From: Desulfoplanes formicivorans
Lineage (GTDB): Bacteria; Desulfobacterota; Desulfovibrionia; Desulfovibrionales; Desulfomicrobiaceae
Assembly (NCBI RefSeq): GCF_001748225.1
Contig: NZ_BDFE01000006.1
Span: forward strand, 43,237 to 107,236
Length of the DNA stretch: 64,000 bases
Direction: 5' to 3'
In this document: piece by piece, positions 38,522 through 47,687 of the stretch
Layout of the letters: every line of letters starts with the position of its first letter
Position numbering within the stretch: position 1 is the stretch's first letter
The notes under the pieces: model-generated
Seen by the model: only the letters and a program-made list of their open reading frames with translations
What the model was told of the DNA's origin: nothing
Database searches by the model: none
Program-made: the position numbers and the translations under genes

Positions 38522-39649
38522 TCAGCCCTGCTGCGTCTTGGGGTGAGAGCTGTGTTTCCGGCCCCTGGCAAGCCTGTCCTGAAGTCCCTTGATCAGGATG
38601 GGCCAGGCAATGGTGGCGTCGCACATGACTTCGGCAAACTGGCCGCCTTCGGCCGGGGGGACAAACTTGCCCCAGGAGATGCCTTCGGAATAGGTGCATC
38701 CGCTCAGGCCGCCCCAGTGCACGGGTTCGGGACAGATGCGAATGCCGTAGGAAAACCTGCGGATGGGCAGGTTGAGCTCGGGCAGCCGTTGGCCCGCGAT
38801 TTCAACGAATGGTCCCACCTGTTGGGCCCAGTTGCGTGGCACGCCGCCGCCAATGGTGAAGATACCGATCTTTTTGGCCGAACATATCTTTCTGGTATAG
38901 CTGAACAGGTCCAGAAAGGGGTTGAACTGAAAGGGAAAGGTGGCCGGGTCGCAGTCCCCGTTCATGAGACCGGGCATGTGGCGCATGAGATGGGTAGCCA
39001 CATCCAGGGCAAGTTCGGAATCGGTGAAGGCCGGGATGTAAACAGGCACCTTTTTCTGGTAGGCGCTTTTGAGGATGCCCGGCCCTTTGACATGGGCGGT
39101 GAGGTATTCTCCGATCCTTGAGCAAAAGGCCTCGGAAGAGAGAAAGGTCTCGCCCTCAATGGATTTCATGACCTCGTGGATGACGTCCTCGGCCTGCATG
39201 AAATTGATTTCCGGTTCCAGGGTGTCGTAGACCCGGTTGAACCCTTTGGCAAAAAGGGCTTTGTCATCCATTTGTCCGAATTTGTACTTGTAATGGCGAA
39301 GTCCCATAGATTCGATGAATCCATGGGCCATGAGGGCTCCCGTGGATACCACCACGTCGAGCCACCCCTTGTCGATCATGGTGCAGATGAGCTTGCCCAT
39401 CTTGGCCACGGTCATGGCTCCGGAAAAGGTGCCCACGACCAGACAGTCAGGATCGGTGACCATGTTGTGCAGCACGTTTAAGGCCTCGCCGAGATTGCGG
39501 CCCCCAAAGGCTGTTTGGGACATGGCCTCCATGAGTTCGTCAAAGGAGTTAATCTGATCGGGATCAAGGGTGGTCAGAGGTTCCAGCCCGTAATCGGCAG
39601 GATCTTCAAGATGATCAATGGTTCGGATGTCGTTGTTTTTGTTGGTCAT
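38522..39649 (-). CDS. Deoxyhypusine synthase family protein
   Basis: Product of 375 aa from the ATG at 39649. The fold marks are VVGTFSGAMTVAKMG, VVSTGALMAHGF, and GIFTIGGGVPRNWAQQ. The lysine that carries the butylamine intermediate in human enzyme (SWGK) is present at about residue 328 in GISWGKF. Bacteria have no eIF5A, and bacterial relatives act on free polyamines, for example as homospermidine synthases. An agmatinase-type gene immediately upstream supports a polyamine role. The exact product is not predictable. Confidence 0.85.
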   Translation of the reverse strand: MTNKNNDIRTIDHLEDPADYGLEPLTTLDPDQINSFDELMEAMSQTAFGGRNLGEALNVLHNMVTDPDCLVVGTFSGAMTVAKMGKLICTMIDKGWLDVVVSTGALMAHGFIESMGLRHYKYKFGQMDDKALFAKGFNRVYDTLEPEINFMQAEDVIHEVMKSIEGETFLSSEAFCSRIGEYLTAHVKGPGILKSAYQKKVPVYIPAFTDSELALDVATHLMRHMPGLMNGDCDPATFPFQFNPFLDLFSYTRKICSAKKIGIFTIGGGVPRNWAQQVGPFVEIAGQRLPELNLPIRRFSYGIRICPEPVHWGGLSGCTYSEGISWGKFVPPAEGGQFAEVMCDATIAWPILIKGLQDRLARGRKHSSHPKTQQG

Positions 39650-39736
39650 GGTAAACTCGGGATGCGAAAGGAGAGAAAAGGGGCGCATCAGGGGGTGCGC
39701 AAAACATGCCTGAGCCGGTTTGGTAGCCGCTGGTTG

Positions 39737-40615
39737 TTACGTGGTCTCTGACTGGGAATTGAGAAAACAGGTGAGAATCCTGACAATGGCTTTGACGGCC
39801 ACGGATTCGGAAACCACCGATCCGGGGATGGGGGCCACTTCGCACATGTCCATGCCCACCAGGGGAGAACCGGGCCACAAGTGGGCAAAGAACTCCCGCA
39901 TCCAGGCATAGTCAATCCCTCCCGGTTCAGGGGTTCCGGTCCCGGGAACAAGTGACGGATCAAGGCCGTCAATATCAAAACTCAAATACACGGGGCGACC
40001 GGCAAGAAAGGTATTGACGGCCCGGGCCGTTTTTTCAGGCGTATCCAGATCCCAGGCAAAGACCGTCATCAGTTCGTGGTCGGGCTGGGCGGTGATGTAT
40101 TCGTACTCCTCCCTGCACAGACTCCTGATGCCCACCTGGATGGCGGGCAGGCCCAGATCACGGGCTCTGGCCATGATGCAGGCGTGTGACAGGGGGGTGT
40201 GCTCGTAGGTGGTTCGCAGATCACTGTGGGCATCTATCTGCAGAATGACCAGATCGGGGTGGGCTTTTTGGTAGAATTCGAACAGGGGCAGGGCAATGGA
40301 ATGTTCGCCGCCCAGGGTAACGAAAAAATCCTTTCCGGGATCATGGTTGGCAAGGACCGTGCGCATGGCCGCGTGCAGCTCATGGGGACCGCTTGCCGGA
40401 CAGTGCACTGGTGGCAGGGTTGCAAAGTGGGCCATGTCCGCCAGATCCACGCCCAGCTGAGGATCAAAGGTTTCAATCTGATAACTCGCCTTGAGGATGG
40501 CTTCCGGTCCGGATTTGGTGCCGCCCATGAAACTCACTGTCCCCTGGTACGGTACAGGCCAGACAAAGATGTGCCTGCCGTGGTGGGTATCAAGATCCAG
40601 AAAATGGCTGTACAT
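39737..40615 (-). CDS. speB: Agmatinase/ureohydrolase family protein
   Basis: Product of 292 aa from the ATG at 40615; an in-frame TTG at 40642 with AGGG upstream would add nine residues and is equally possible. The binuclear Mn ligands are in TLGGEHS, QIDAHSDLR and SFDIDGLDPS. Agmatinase releases urea from agmatine to give putrescine; guanidinobutyrase or related activities cannot be excluded. It precedes the DHS-like gene by 87 bp. Confidence 0.9.
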   Translation of the reverse strand: MYSHFLDLDTHHGRHIFVWPVPYQGTVSFMGGTKSGPEAILKASYQIETFDPQLGVDLADMAHFATLPPVHCPASGPHELHAAMRTVLANHDPGKDFFVTLGGEHSIALPLFEFYQKAHPDLVILQIDAHSDLRTTYEHTPLSHACIMARARDLGLPAIQVGIRSLCREEYEYITAQPDHELMTVFAWDLDTPEKTARAVNTFLAGRPVYLSFDIDGLDPSLVPGTGTPEPGGIDYAWMREFFAHLWPGSPLVGMDMCEVAPIPGSVVSESVAVKAIVRILTCFLNSQSETT

Positions 40616-40708
40616 GGCGTCTGCTCGGGTTGCGGTGGTCAAGTGATCGCCCTGGCAATACGGCTGGCAGAAAACCTGGTGGTTGAACGCGGTCTGGAAC
40701 GTGCTCCC

Positions 40709-41296
40709 CTAGACCGGTTTCTTGCTTTTGAGGAGGGGCTTGGCCACACCCAGATCCTTTAATTGTGCCTTCAGGCGGGTGGTTTCTGAAGGCGTGCCCT
40801 TGAACCGCACGTTGACCCGGTGCCAACCGGAAGGGGCATGGTCAATGAATGCCGGGATACCGCGCCGGATGATCTGCTGCTGGAACCGGATGGCATCGGC
40901 CTGGGACTGAAAAGCCGCTGCCTGGTAGATGTAGGCGAAGCGCTGCTCGGCCTTGGCCGGGGTCTCCTTCCGCCTGGGTTGTTTGGGTGAAGCAGGTTGG
41001 GGGGGGTGTACTTTGGGTACCGGCTGGGGTTTGCTCTTTTTGAGCCGGTCATAATAACCAAGCTCTTCGGCCTTGAGCACCTTGGGTTGTTCCGGTTGCA
41101 CCTGCTGATCTTCCGGCATGATCCTGGCGATTTCCGGAATGGCGTTTTCCGGCCTGTATCCTTTACCCACAAGGATGCCAAGGATGAAGGCCCAGGCCAT
41201 GGCAACCAATATGAGCAGGGATTTGTTGATCATTCGGGCCAGACCCGGTTTGAACTGTCTGGAAGATGTTTTCTTTTTGCTGTTCTTGGTTGCCAT
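40709..41296 (-). CDS. SPOR domain membrane protein
   Basis: Product of 195 aa with one N-terminal membrane helix (about 25-45), a Pro/Gln/Lys-rich linker, and a C-terminal SPOR domain from about 118 (YIYQAAAFQSQADA, then RRGIPAFI and WHRVNVRFKG). SPOR domains bind denuded peptidoglycan at division sites, so a cell-division or wall role is likely. It follows argS by 50 bp, a placement seen in other proteobacteria. Confidence 0.87.
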   Translation of the reverse strand: MATKNSKKKTSSRQFKPGLARMINKSLLILVAMAWAFILGILVGKGYRPENAIPEIARIMPEDQQVQPEQPKVLKAEELGYYDRLKKSKPQPVPKVHPPQPASPKQPRRKETPAKAEQRFAYIYQAAAFQSQADAIRFQQQIIRRGIPAFIDHAPSGWHRVNVRFKGTPSETTRLKAQLKDLGVAKPLLKSKKPV

Positions 41297-41346
41297 GGCT
41301 GCGTGGATGGTTCACGAGGTGCAGGGAAAAAGACGTGCCCTGGTAC

Positions 41347-43002
41347 TTACATTTTTTCCGGGGCGTCCACGCCGAGAAGGGCCAGACCGTTTCGCAGTAC
41401 CTGGGCCACGGCCTTGAAAAGGTGCAGCCGTGCCTGGAGCAGCTGCGGGTTGGGAGCGTTGAGAATGTGATGCACGTTGTAATAGCGGTGAAGATCTCCT
41501 GCCAGTTCCTGCAGGTAGTAGCTGACATGATGGGGACTCAACGTTCGTGCGGCCAGGGAGAGGATGTCCGGAAAACGGTCCATTCGCTTGGCCAGAGCCA
41601 GATCTTCGGGCGTGTCCAGCAGGGCGAGGAGCTCCATGTCCGGATGGGTGCCCTGAATGCCGCGTTCTTTGGCCTTGGCCATGAGGGAGCAGATCCTGGC
41701 ATGGGCATACTGGACGTAATAGACCGGATTGTCCATGGACTGTTTTTTGACCACATCCAGGTCGAAATCCAGATGGCTGTCGCTCTTGCGCGACAGAAAG
41801 ATGAACCGGGCCGCATCCACTCCGACTTCTTCGCACACATCGGCCAGGGTCTCGAACTTGCCCGCCCGGGTGGACATGGCGATCTGTTCGCCCCCGCGCA
41901 GGAGATTGACCAGCTGAACCAGGATGACCTGCAGGGATTCGCGGTCATTGCCGACTGCCTCAATGCCCGCCTTCATTCTCGGAACATAGCCGTGGTGATC
42001 GGCTCCCCAGATATCAACCATGAGATCAAAGCCGCGTTCGATCTTGTTGGCGTGGTAGGCGATGTCTGAAGCGAAATAGGTCAGATAGCCGTTTGACTTG
42101 CGAAGCACCCGGTCCTTGTCATCGCCAAAGCGGGTTGACTCGAACCACAGGGCGCCGTCCTTGTCATAGGCCAGCCCCTTTGCCTTGAGGGTCTCAAGGG
42201 TTTTGGTCACAACACCCTTGTCCACCAGACTTTTTTCCGAAAACCAGTTTTGATGCTCCACCCTGAAATGGGCCAGGTCCTTTTTGATGCCGTCAAGAAT
42301 GACCTCAACGGCCACGTTTTTGCAATATTCAATGGCCTGGTCCTCGGGGGTGTCCAAAAAGGCCTTGCCCTTGGCCGCTAGGATATCGGCGGCAATGGTT
42401 TTGATGTAGTCGCCCTTGTAGGATTCTTCGGGAAATTCGATATCTTCTCCGGCAAGCTGCCTGAGCCGAACCCAGACGGAATTGCCCAGCAAGAGCATCT
42501 GACGGCCGGCGTCATTCAGGTAATACTCGGTATGCACTTCATGGCCGGTGGCCCGGAGGATACGGGTCAGGGAGTCGCCAATGGCCGCGCCCCGCCCGTG
42601 ACCAATGTGCAGGGGACCTGTGGGGTTGGCGGAAACGTACTCGATCTGGACCTTGGTTGTTTTTCCTTGCCTGGACGTCCCATAGGATTCCTTTTGGGAG
42701 GCGATCTCGGGGATGGTTGCCAGCCAGAAGGCGCGGTTGAAGAAAAAGTTCAAAAAGCCTGGCCCGGCAATTTCAATGGTTTCGACTTCCGGGCACTGGG
42801 CCAGCAGGGTTTCGCGAATTTCCTCGGCAATCTTTCGGGGGGCTGTTTTGGCTTGTCTGGTGAGCATCATGGCCAGATTGGAGGCCAGATCACCAAATTT
42901 TTCGTCCTTGGGAGGTTCGAGAGTTGCCTTTTCAGGCCACTGCCAGCCCTTGGCCTGAACAAAGGATTTGAGTTTGTCGTTGAGATAGATTTCACCGCGC
43001 AT
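41347..43002 (-). CDS. argS: Arginyl-tRNA synthetase
   Basis: Product of 551 aa, class I synthetase. The HIGH motif is in [18 protein letters not shown]; the KMSKS region is the ArgS-typical [11 protein letters not shown]. The N-terminal additional domain and the C-terminal DALR anticodon-binding domain ([12 protein letters not shown]) are intact. It charges tRNA-Arg. It begins 37 bp after fabD on the same strand. Confidence 0.96.
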   Translation of the reverse strand: MRGEIYLNDKLKSFVQAKGWQWPEKATLEPPKDEKFGDLASNLAMMLTRQAKTAPRKIAEEIRETLLAQCPEVETIEIAGPGFLNFFFNRAFWLATIPEIASQKESYGTSRQGKTTKVQIEYVSANPTGPLHIGHGRGAAIGDSLTRILRATGHEVHTEYYLNDAGRQMLLLGNSVWVRLRQLAGEDIEFPEESYKGDYIKTIAADILAAKGKAFLDTPEDQAIEYCKNVAVEVILDGIKKDLAHFRVEHQNWFSEKSLVDKGVVTKTLETLKAKGLAYDKDGALWFESTRFGDDKDRVLRKSNGYLTYFASDIAYHANKIERGFDLMVDIWGADHHGYVPRMKAGIEAVGNDRESLQVILVQLVNLLRGGEQIAMSTRAGKFETLADVCEEVGVDAARFIFLSRKSDSHLDFDLDVVKKQSMDNPVYYVQYAHARICSLMAKAKERGIQGTHPDMELLALLDTPEDLALAKRMDRFPDILSLAARTLSPHHVSYYLQELAGDLHRYYNVHHILNAPNPQLLQARLHLFKAVAQVLRNGLALLGVDAPEKM

Positions 43003-43039
43003 GGTACGTCCTTAGGTCAAAAAATGAGTATGAAGAGTT

Positions 43040-43981
43040 TTACAATGTCTGGGCCTGTTGCAGGGTTTCGATGTTTTCCGAAAGGATGTCGTCCTTGTGA
43101 TCCATGAGAATCTGCCCTGTCATGCGGGACAGGACGCCCTTGGGGCCCAATTCGATGAATCGCCTGATACCAGCTTCCCACTGGGCAGTGACAAGCTGGG
43201 TCCAGTAGACCGAAGACGTCATCTGGCGGGTCATGACGCGCTGGATGACGCGCGGATCATCAGCTTGTTGTGCAGAGGCATTCAAATAAACCGGAAAGAC
43301 GGGTGCTTTCCAGTCCACCTTGGCCATGGCCTTGGCCAGCTCGGCCGCAGGTTCGGCCATCATGGGGCTGTGAAAGGCGCCGCTTACGGGAAGAAGCACG
43401 GCCCGTCCCTTGGCTTGTTTGGCCAGGGAGGCCACTTGGCTGACCGCGCTCTGGGTTCCGCTTATGACAAACTGGACGGGTGTGTTGTAATTGGCAATGA
43501 GGATTTCTTGATCAAGGGATTTTCTGACATCCTCCACCAGGGTTTCCACAGTTTCACGGGAAAGTTTGAGGATGGCGGCCATCTTGCCTTCGGAGTTCTT
43601 GCTCGCTTCGGCCATGAGGCGACCCCGCAGGCAGACCAGGTCAAGGGTGTCGTTGATGGACAGGACCCCGGATGCGAACAGGGCCGAGAACTCGCCAAGA
43701 CTGTGCCCTGCAGCGCAGGCAGGGGAAAGTCTGCTTTTCACAAAGCCCCAGAGTGCCGCGTTGACAACGGTCAGGGCCGGTTGCAAATAGGCGGTCTGCG
43801 CCATGGCCTGGACATCGTTGTCCCAGTAAATTTCGCGCAGGGCAAAGCCGGATATCTTTTCCGCCCGGACCCAGAGCTCCATGGCATCCGACCAGTATTC
43901 GGCCAGATCCCGTCCCATGCCGGGGCATTGCGATCCCTGTCCGGGAAAAAGAATGGCGGTCAGGGGATTGGTTGTGGTCAT
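43040..43981 (-). CDS. fabD: Malonyl-CoA:ACP transacylase
   Basis: Product of 313 aa. FPGQGSQCPGMG is the glycine-rich entry, the nucleophile Ser 94 is in GHSLGEFSA, and the catalytic His is in SGAFHSPMM. It loads malonyl groups on ACP for fatty acid synthesis. GGAGGAG precedes the ATG. No other fab gene is near; it leads a run of six same-strand genes with short gaps. Confidence 0.95.
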   Translation of the reverse strand: MTTTNPLTAILFPGQGSQCPGMGRDLAEYWSDAMELWVRAEKISGFALREIYWDNDVQAMAQTAYLQPALTVVNAALWGFVKSRLSPACAAGHSLGEFSALFASGVLSINDTLDLVCLRGRLMAEASKNSEGKMAAILKLSRETVETLVEDVRKSLDQEILIANYNTPVQFVISGTQSAVSQVASLAKQAKGRAVLLPVSGAFHSPMMAEPAAELAKAMAKVDWKAPVFPVYLNASAQQADDPRVIQRVMTRQMTSSVYWTQLVTAQWEAGIRRFIELGPKGVLSRMTGQILMDHKDDILSENIETLQQAQTL

Positions 43982-44238
43982 GATGGTTCTCCTCCCGTGT
44001 GGTGAGCCTTCGGCCTTTTACCCGGACCTTTCCGGGACGTAAAGGAAGAAAAAAAGCGGCGCATGGGCTCAATCGTCCTTGTGATCCTTGTGGTTGCCTT
44101 GGTTCGGCCAGCATGGGCCCGGATCGTCGGCAAGGGGGTCTGAAGGTGAGACAGCCCTTGTTGCAAGTCATTGTCAATGTCCCTGGTCCTTTTTCCTGGA
44201 GCAGGATGTATACATCAGCCCATTAACAAGGATATGTC

Positions 44239-44874
44239 ATGTCTTTATCCCTGTCACAAGACGCCGTCATGGATCTGGCCCTGGATTGCGGCCGAAACCT
44301 TTCCGTTCAACAAGCCGGTCTCGTGACCACGTATCTGCAACTGCTGGAAAAATGGAATCGCAAGATGAACCTGGTTGGACCGAGAGACTGGCAGACCATG
44401 CTGACAACTCTTGTGATCGACAGCTGGAATCTGGGCGATTTTCTGGGTGACCTGGATCTCGGGGATGACGATCGGATTTTGGATCTTGGTGCGGGCGCCG
44501 GTCTGCCGGGCATTCCCCTGCGGATTTTCTGGGGCAAAGGGGACTATGTCCTGGTGGAACCGCGCCACAAGCGGGCCATGTTCATGCAGACGGCCATCAG
44601 GACCATGGCACTGGCCCGTACCCGGGTCGCTTCGTGTCGGGTCGAGAATCTGCCGCCAAACGATCTGCCCGCCCGGCTGGTTCTCAGCCGGGCCTTTTGC
44701 CCCTGGCGAAGGTTTCTGGACATTGCCGGGCCCCTTCTTCAGGAAGACGGGGTGTGCCTGGTCATGGCGAACACGCCTGAACCGACCCAGATCCCCACGG
44801 GCTGGGAACTCAAAAGGGCGACATCCTACCCGGTAGGGACCGATCAGCGATCATTCTGGATGTTTGCCCGGTGA
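44239..44874 (+). CDS. rsmG: 16S rRNA (guanine527-N7)-methyltransferase
   Basis: Product of 211 aa with AAGGAT before the ATG. The SAM-binding motif is ILDLGAGAGLPGIPL, and KWNRKMNLVGP near the N-terminus is typical of GidB/RsmG. It methylates G527 of 16S rRNA. It stands alone, divergent from fabD by 257 bp that contain no gene, and ends ten bp from the convergent small gene. Confidence 0.93.
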   Translation: MSLSLSQDAVMDLALDCGRNLSVQQAGLVTTYLQLLEKWNRKMNLVGPRDWQTMLTTLVIDSWNLGDFLGDLDLGDDDRILDLGAGAGLPGIPLRIFWGKGDYVLVEPRHKRAMFMQTAIRTMALARTRVASCRVENLPPNDLPARLVLSRAFCPWRRFLDIAGPLLQEDGVCLVMANTPEPTQIPTGWELKRATSYPVGTDQRSFWMFAR

Positions 44875-44884
44875 TCGGCCCGGG

Positions 44885-45100
44885 TTATCGGGGGCCTGTT
44901 CCGAACATTTCCCCGAGCTGCGAATTCTTGAAAATGAGTTTGGTGGCTGTTTCATCGGCAATTTCGGCCACGTCCATGAACTGTTCGAGCAGATCAAGCA
45001 TTTCCATTCTGCGTTCCTCGCCCGCATACTCGAAATCTTCGGCCATCCTTCCCGACTGCATGTATTCCTGAAATTCCCTGAGCGTCTTTTCCGTGATCAT
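44885..45100 (-). CDS. Small hypothetical protein (71 aa)
   Basis: An acidic, helical protein of 71 aa from the ATG at 45100 (GGGGAT eight bases upstream), with no membrane segment. I do not recognise a family. The sequence begins MITEKTLREFQEYM and has EERRMEMLDLLEQFMD. A longer frame to 45199 would add 33 residues of doubtful coding. Codon use resembles its neighbours. Confidence 0.6.
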   Translation of the reverse strand: MITEKTLREFQEYMQSGRMAEDFEYAGEERRMEMLDLLEQFMDVAEIADETATKLIFKNSQLGEMFGTGPR

Positions 45101-45301
45101 GGTATATCCCCGGTGCTTGGCGTTGTACGAAGACTTCACCCTTGACGTGTCTTCGCCTGGCAGGAACGACTCCTTGCCATAGAGCGCACGCAGGGTCAAA
45201 AGAGAAATACCGGTCTTCCGGCCCGACCGGCCAGGCTGTGGACATGGCGCGGCACAAGGCGCTCAAGGCAGGAGCAAATCGTGAAAACCTGCTGTCAGGG
45301 A

Positions 45302-45339
45302 TAAAAAAAACCCCTTGCGAACAAGGGGTTTGATTTTTT
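45302..45339. terminator. Bidirectional terminator downstream of tRNA-Met
   Basis: AAACCCCTTG / CAAGGGGTTT with a CGAA loop (45308-45331), eight A before and seven T after. On the minus strand it ends the tRNA transcript. Confidence 0.9.
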
Positions 45340-45416
45340 TGGTAGCGAGGAGAGGACTTGAACCTCCGACACTGCGGATATGAGCCGCATGCTCTAACCA
45401 CCTGAGCTACCTCGCC
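45340..45416 (-). tRNA. tRNA-Met (anticodon CAU)
   Basis: 77-nt cloverleaf with encoded CCA. Acceptor GGCGAGG pairs with CCTCGCT (a G-U at position 1-72), D arm AGCTCAG, anticodon arm TGCGG-CTCATAT-CCGCA, T arm with GGTTCAAGTCC. The CAU could also be the lysidine-modified Ile type, but the acceptor and body look like elongator Met. Confidence 0.92.
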
Positions 45417-45662
45417 AAAAGTGAAAACGGTGTCTATATGCGATGAAATGAAAATGCAAGCTTTTTTTTGGGAAAAAATGAAAATCGTGACTGCTTGAAG
45501 CAATAGGCTGATATTTTTGAAAAAATAATGGATATGTATCCAGCTGGTTTTAATAGCCGCCTGTGCTGTCAAGCAAGGCCGTTGCTGTGTTGCTGGCGCG
45601 GTTGCATGGTGGGCGCCCGGACGTATCGGGTCCACGGGCGGTGCTTCCCCATGGCCTGGAAT

Positions 45663-45983
45663 TTACGTCATTTTTTGAAAATGATCGGCAAACAGACGAA
45701 CCGGTTGAGGACAGTCGGTCGCGGTGTTCCAGGTCATGTCGAAAAGCTCGGCCGTCCATTTTTGATGGGTCACGTCGAACCAGGTTCCGCCAATGTATTT
45801 GCCGTTGGCCCAGACAACGGCCTCAAGCATGGTTTTGCGGCATTTTTCCATCTGGCCGATGAGCCCTACCGGGTCATCAAGACAGATTCCGGATTGATCG
45901 TAGGTATAACTGCGGGAAAAAAAAGTTTCCGTGCAAGGGCTCATGGCCTCGAGAAGGAAAGCAAAGGTGGTTTCTGTCTGCAT
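45663..45983 (-). CDS. Hypothetical protein (106 aa)
   Basis: A 106-codon frame whose codon use (GAG, GCC, ATC, GGC, TTC) resembles that of real genes nearby. There is no clear Shine-Dalgarno before the ATG, no membrane segment and no family I recognise. The C-terminal half contains WANGKYIGGTWFDVTHQKW. It could be a real small gene or the remnant of a longer one. Confidence 0.45.
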   Translation of the reverse strand: MQTETTFAFLLEAMSPCTETFFSRSYTYDQSGICLDDPVGLIGQMEKCRKTMLEAVVWANGKYIGGTWFDVTHQKWTAELFDMTWNTATDCPQPVRLFADHFQKMT

Positions 45984-46420
45984 GGTTGGTTCGGTCTTTA
46001 TGGGTTTACCCTCTGGGAGAGTGTCGGGTGGACCCGTATGCGATGTGTGTGAGGTCCGTTACGTCTTGCTGGAGACCCTTGCACGGTCATCTCTTCTCTA
46101 TAATGCCGTGTCCTCGATATGTCAGCCCTTGTTGTCAAGATACAGGTCAACATGTGACGGGGAGTGGTTTCTTGCGACGGATGCGGCGCGCGTTGCCCCG
46201 AAGCAATACGCGGTATGCTTTCGGGATCAGGGTGCTGTCTTTCGACATTCTGCTCTTTGTTGCGTGCCTGGCTGATCCGGGTTTCCCAGGCCGGACTCAT
46301 TAAGCGTCATGATACCTATGGTCAAGCATTGCTCATGCCAGATTTGCAGGAGATCGGCGTCTCGGGCAGGTCATGCCGCGTTGATGCATGCCCCGGGTAC
46401 CTGGCCTGCAAGGGAGACGG
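45984..46420. other. Non-coding stretch
   Basis: 437 bp between two same-strand genes with no convincing frame, repeat or hairpin. The composition is less GC-rich and less codon-like than neighbouring genes. Confidence 0.5.
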
Positions 46421-47140
46421 TTACATCCCCGCCCAGGCGGGAACATGGATCCATGCCTGTTTGAGCTGGGATTCGTGTGTGCGAAAATCCGTCATGTGGT
46501 GGTTCACCGTGTTCCAGAAGGAGGGGGAATGATCGAGGTGGACCAGATGGCAGAGCTCGTGGATCAGAATGTACTCAACCAGTTCGGGGGCGATGAAGAG
46601 AAGCTTGGCATTAAGACTTATGGTTCCCTTTGCCGAACAGCTTCCCCATCGGGTTTTTTGATTTCTGACCTGAACGCGGGAAAACCGGGGCAATCCGTGT
46701 TTCTGGCGCATCTGTTCCAGCCACGGGGGAAGGTGGATTTTGCCCTGCAGGATGAGCCATCTTTCCAAAAGGGCTAACATGGCCGGCACATGTCTGTCCG
46801 GTCCGCTCAGGCTGAGTTCCCGTTTGCCTGTTTCGCTGATGGTGCAGGACAGATCCCTGGCCGGGACATGGCGAACCGTCCAATGTTGGCCAATGGCCCT
46901 GAAAAGGATGTCGTCCGGAAGGATATCCGTGGGAATTTTTCCTTGCCAGGGATGGGATCGTTCAAGGTGCTTGGCAATCCAGTCTTTCTTGGCGCGAAGA
47001 ATAGCCGGAATACGATGCTGGTCAAATCCCCTGGGCACGATGACTTCAAGCCCCTTGCTGGAGGTTATGCTCAATCGCACATGCCTGGCTCGGGAACTGA
47101 CACGTACGGTGTAGGAGACTGAAGGGGCATTGCAAGACAT
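46421..47140 (-). CDS. YgjP/DUF45-type metallopeptidase-like protein
   Basis: Product of 239 aa. After an N-terminal beta-rich part (TVRVSSRARHVRLSITSSKGLEVIVPRG), it carries the DUF45 motifs KTRWGSCSAKGTISLN and HELCHLVHLDH with zinc ligands H194, H198 and H204 and catalytic Glu 195. GGAGG precedes the ATG. The family resembles minimal zinc proteases (WLM/SprT-like), but its substrate is unknown. Confidence 0.9.
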   Translation of the reverse strand: MSCNAPSVSYTVRVSSRARHVRLSITSSKGLEVIVPRGFDQHRIPAILRAKKDWIAKHLERSHPWQGKIPTDILPDDILFRAIGQHWTVRHVPARDLSCTISETGKRELSLSGPDRHVPAMLALLERWLILQGKIHLPPWLEQMRQKHGLPRFSRVQVRNQKTRWGSCSAKGTISLNAKLLFIAPELVEYILIHELCHLVHLDHSPSFWNTVNHHMTDFRTHESQLKQAWIHVPAWAGM

Positions 47141-47193
47141 GACCTGCCTCCGGCCGGTGAAACATGCGGGATGAACCGCTTGAACAAGGGGAC

Positions 47194-47219
47194 AAAAAAA
47201 GCCCGGATGACCGGGCTTT
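47194..47219 (-). terminator. Terminator downstream of selC
   Basis: On the minus strand AAAGCCCGG, TCAT loop, CCGGGCTTT followed by T residues, just after the tRNA-Sec gene. Confidence 0.88.
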
Positions 47220-47229
47220 GAGCTCGTTA

Positions 47230-47323
47230 TGGCGGAAGCGTATAGGAGTCGAACCTACCGACGACCTCTCGACCGTCCACTGGATTTGAAGTCCAGGCGC
47301 CACACCGGTGACGAAACGCTTCC
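47230..47323 (-). tRNA. selC: tRNA-Sec (anticodon UCA)
   Basis: 94 nt including the GCCA end. It has the hallmarks of the selenocysteine tRNA: acceptor GGAAGCG / CGCTTCC, extended acceptor, anticodon loop CTTCAAA reading UGA, and a long variable arm (GTGGACGGTCGAGAGGTCGTC). It implies that selA, selB and selD lie elsewhere in the genome and that UGA may be read as selenocysteine in some genes. Confidence 0.95.
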
Positions 47324-47687
47324 CCGTTCATGAAGGAGAGTTCACTAGCAGGATGTTATACGTTTTTCAAGGAGAGAATTGGGCCTTGACCGGTTTTTCC
47401 GGTCCGGAAATTTTGCTTGCCTTTTCAATTTGGAACCTTAATAAATACGCCCTGTGCCCCGTTCATAAAATTCATGGTGCCTTGAGGGCTGGTCCCTGTC
47501 CTGAATTTATGATATGTACATCATTGTTTTCGATGGATGCCGATGTCCCTCCCGGCCATATGGGGCGAGCATGCTTGTCAGGTCCGAGGCCGTCATTGAA
47601 CGACATGTTTTCATGAGAACGTCAGGCTTTGCCGCAGGAAATGGCAGAATGGCTTGTCATCTCACAGGTTCCAAGAAGGAGTGAAGC
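47324..47687. other. Non-coding region upstream of ftsH
   Basis: 364 bp between selC and ftsH, somewhat AT-rich at 47400-47540. It presumably holds the ftsH promoter. Several weak -10-like elements occur (TAATAA at 47437-47445 region, TATGAT near 47509), but none has a convincing -35, and no sigma-32 consensus is clear. Confidence 0.45.
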
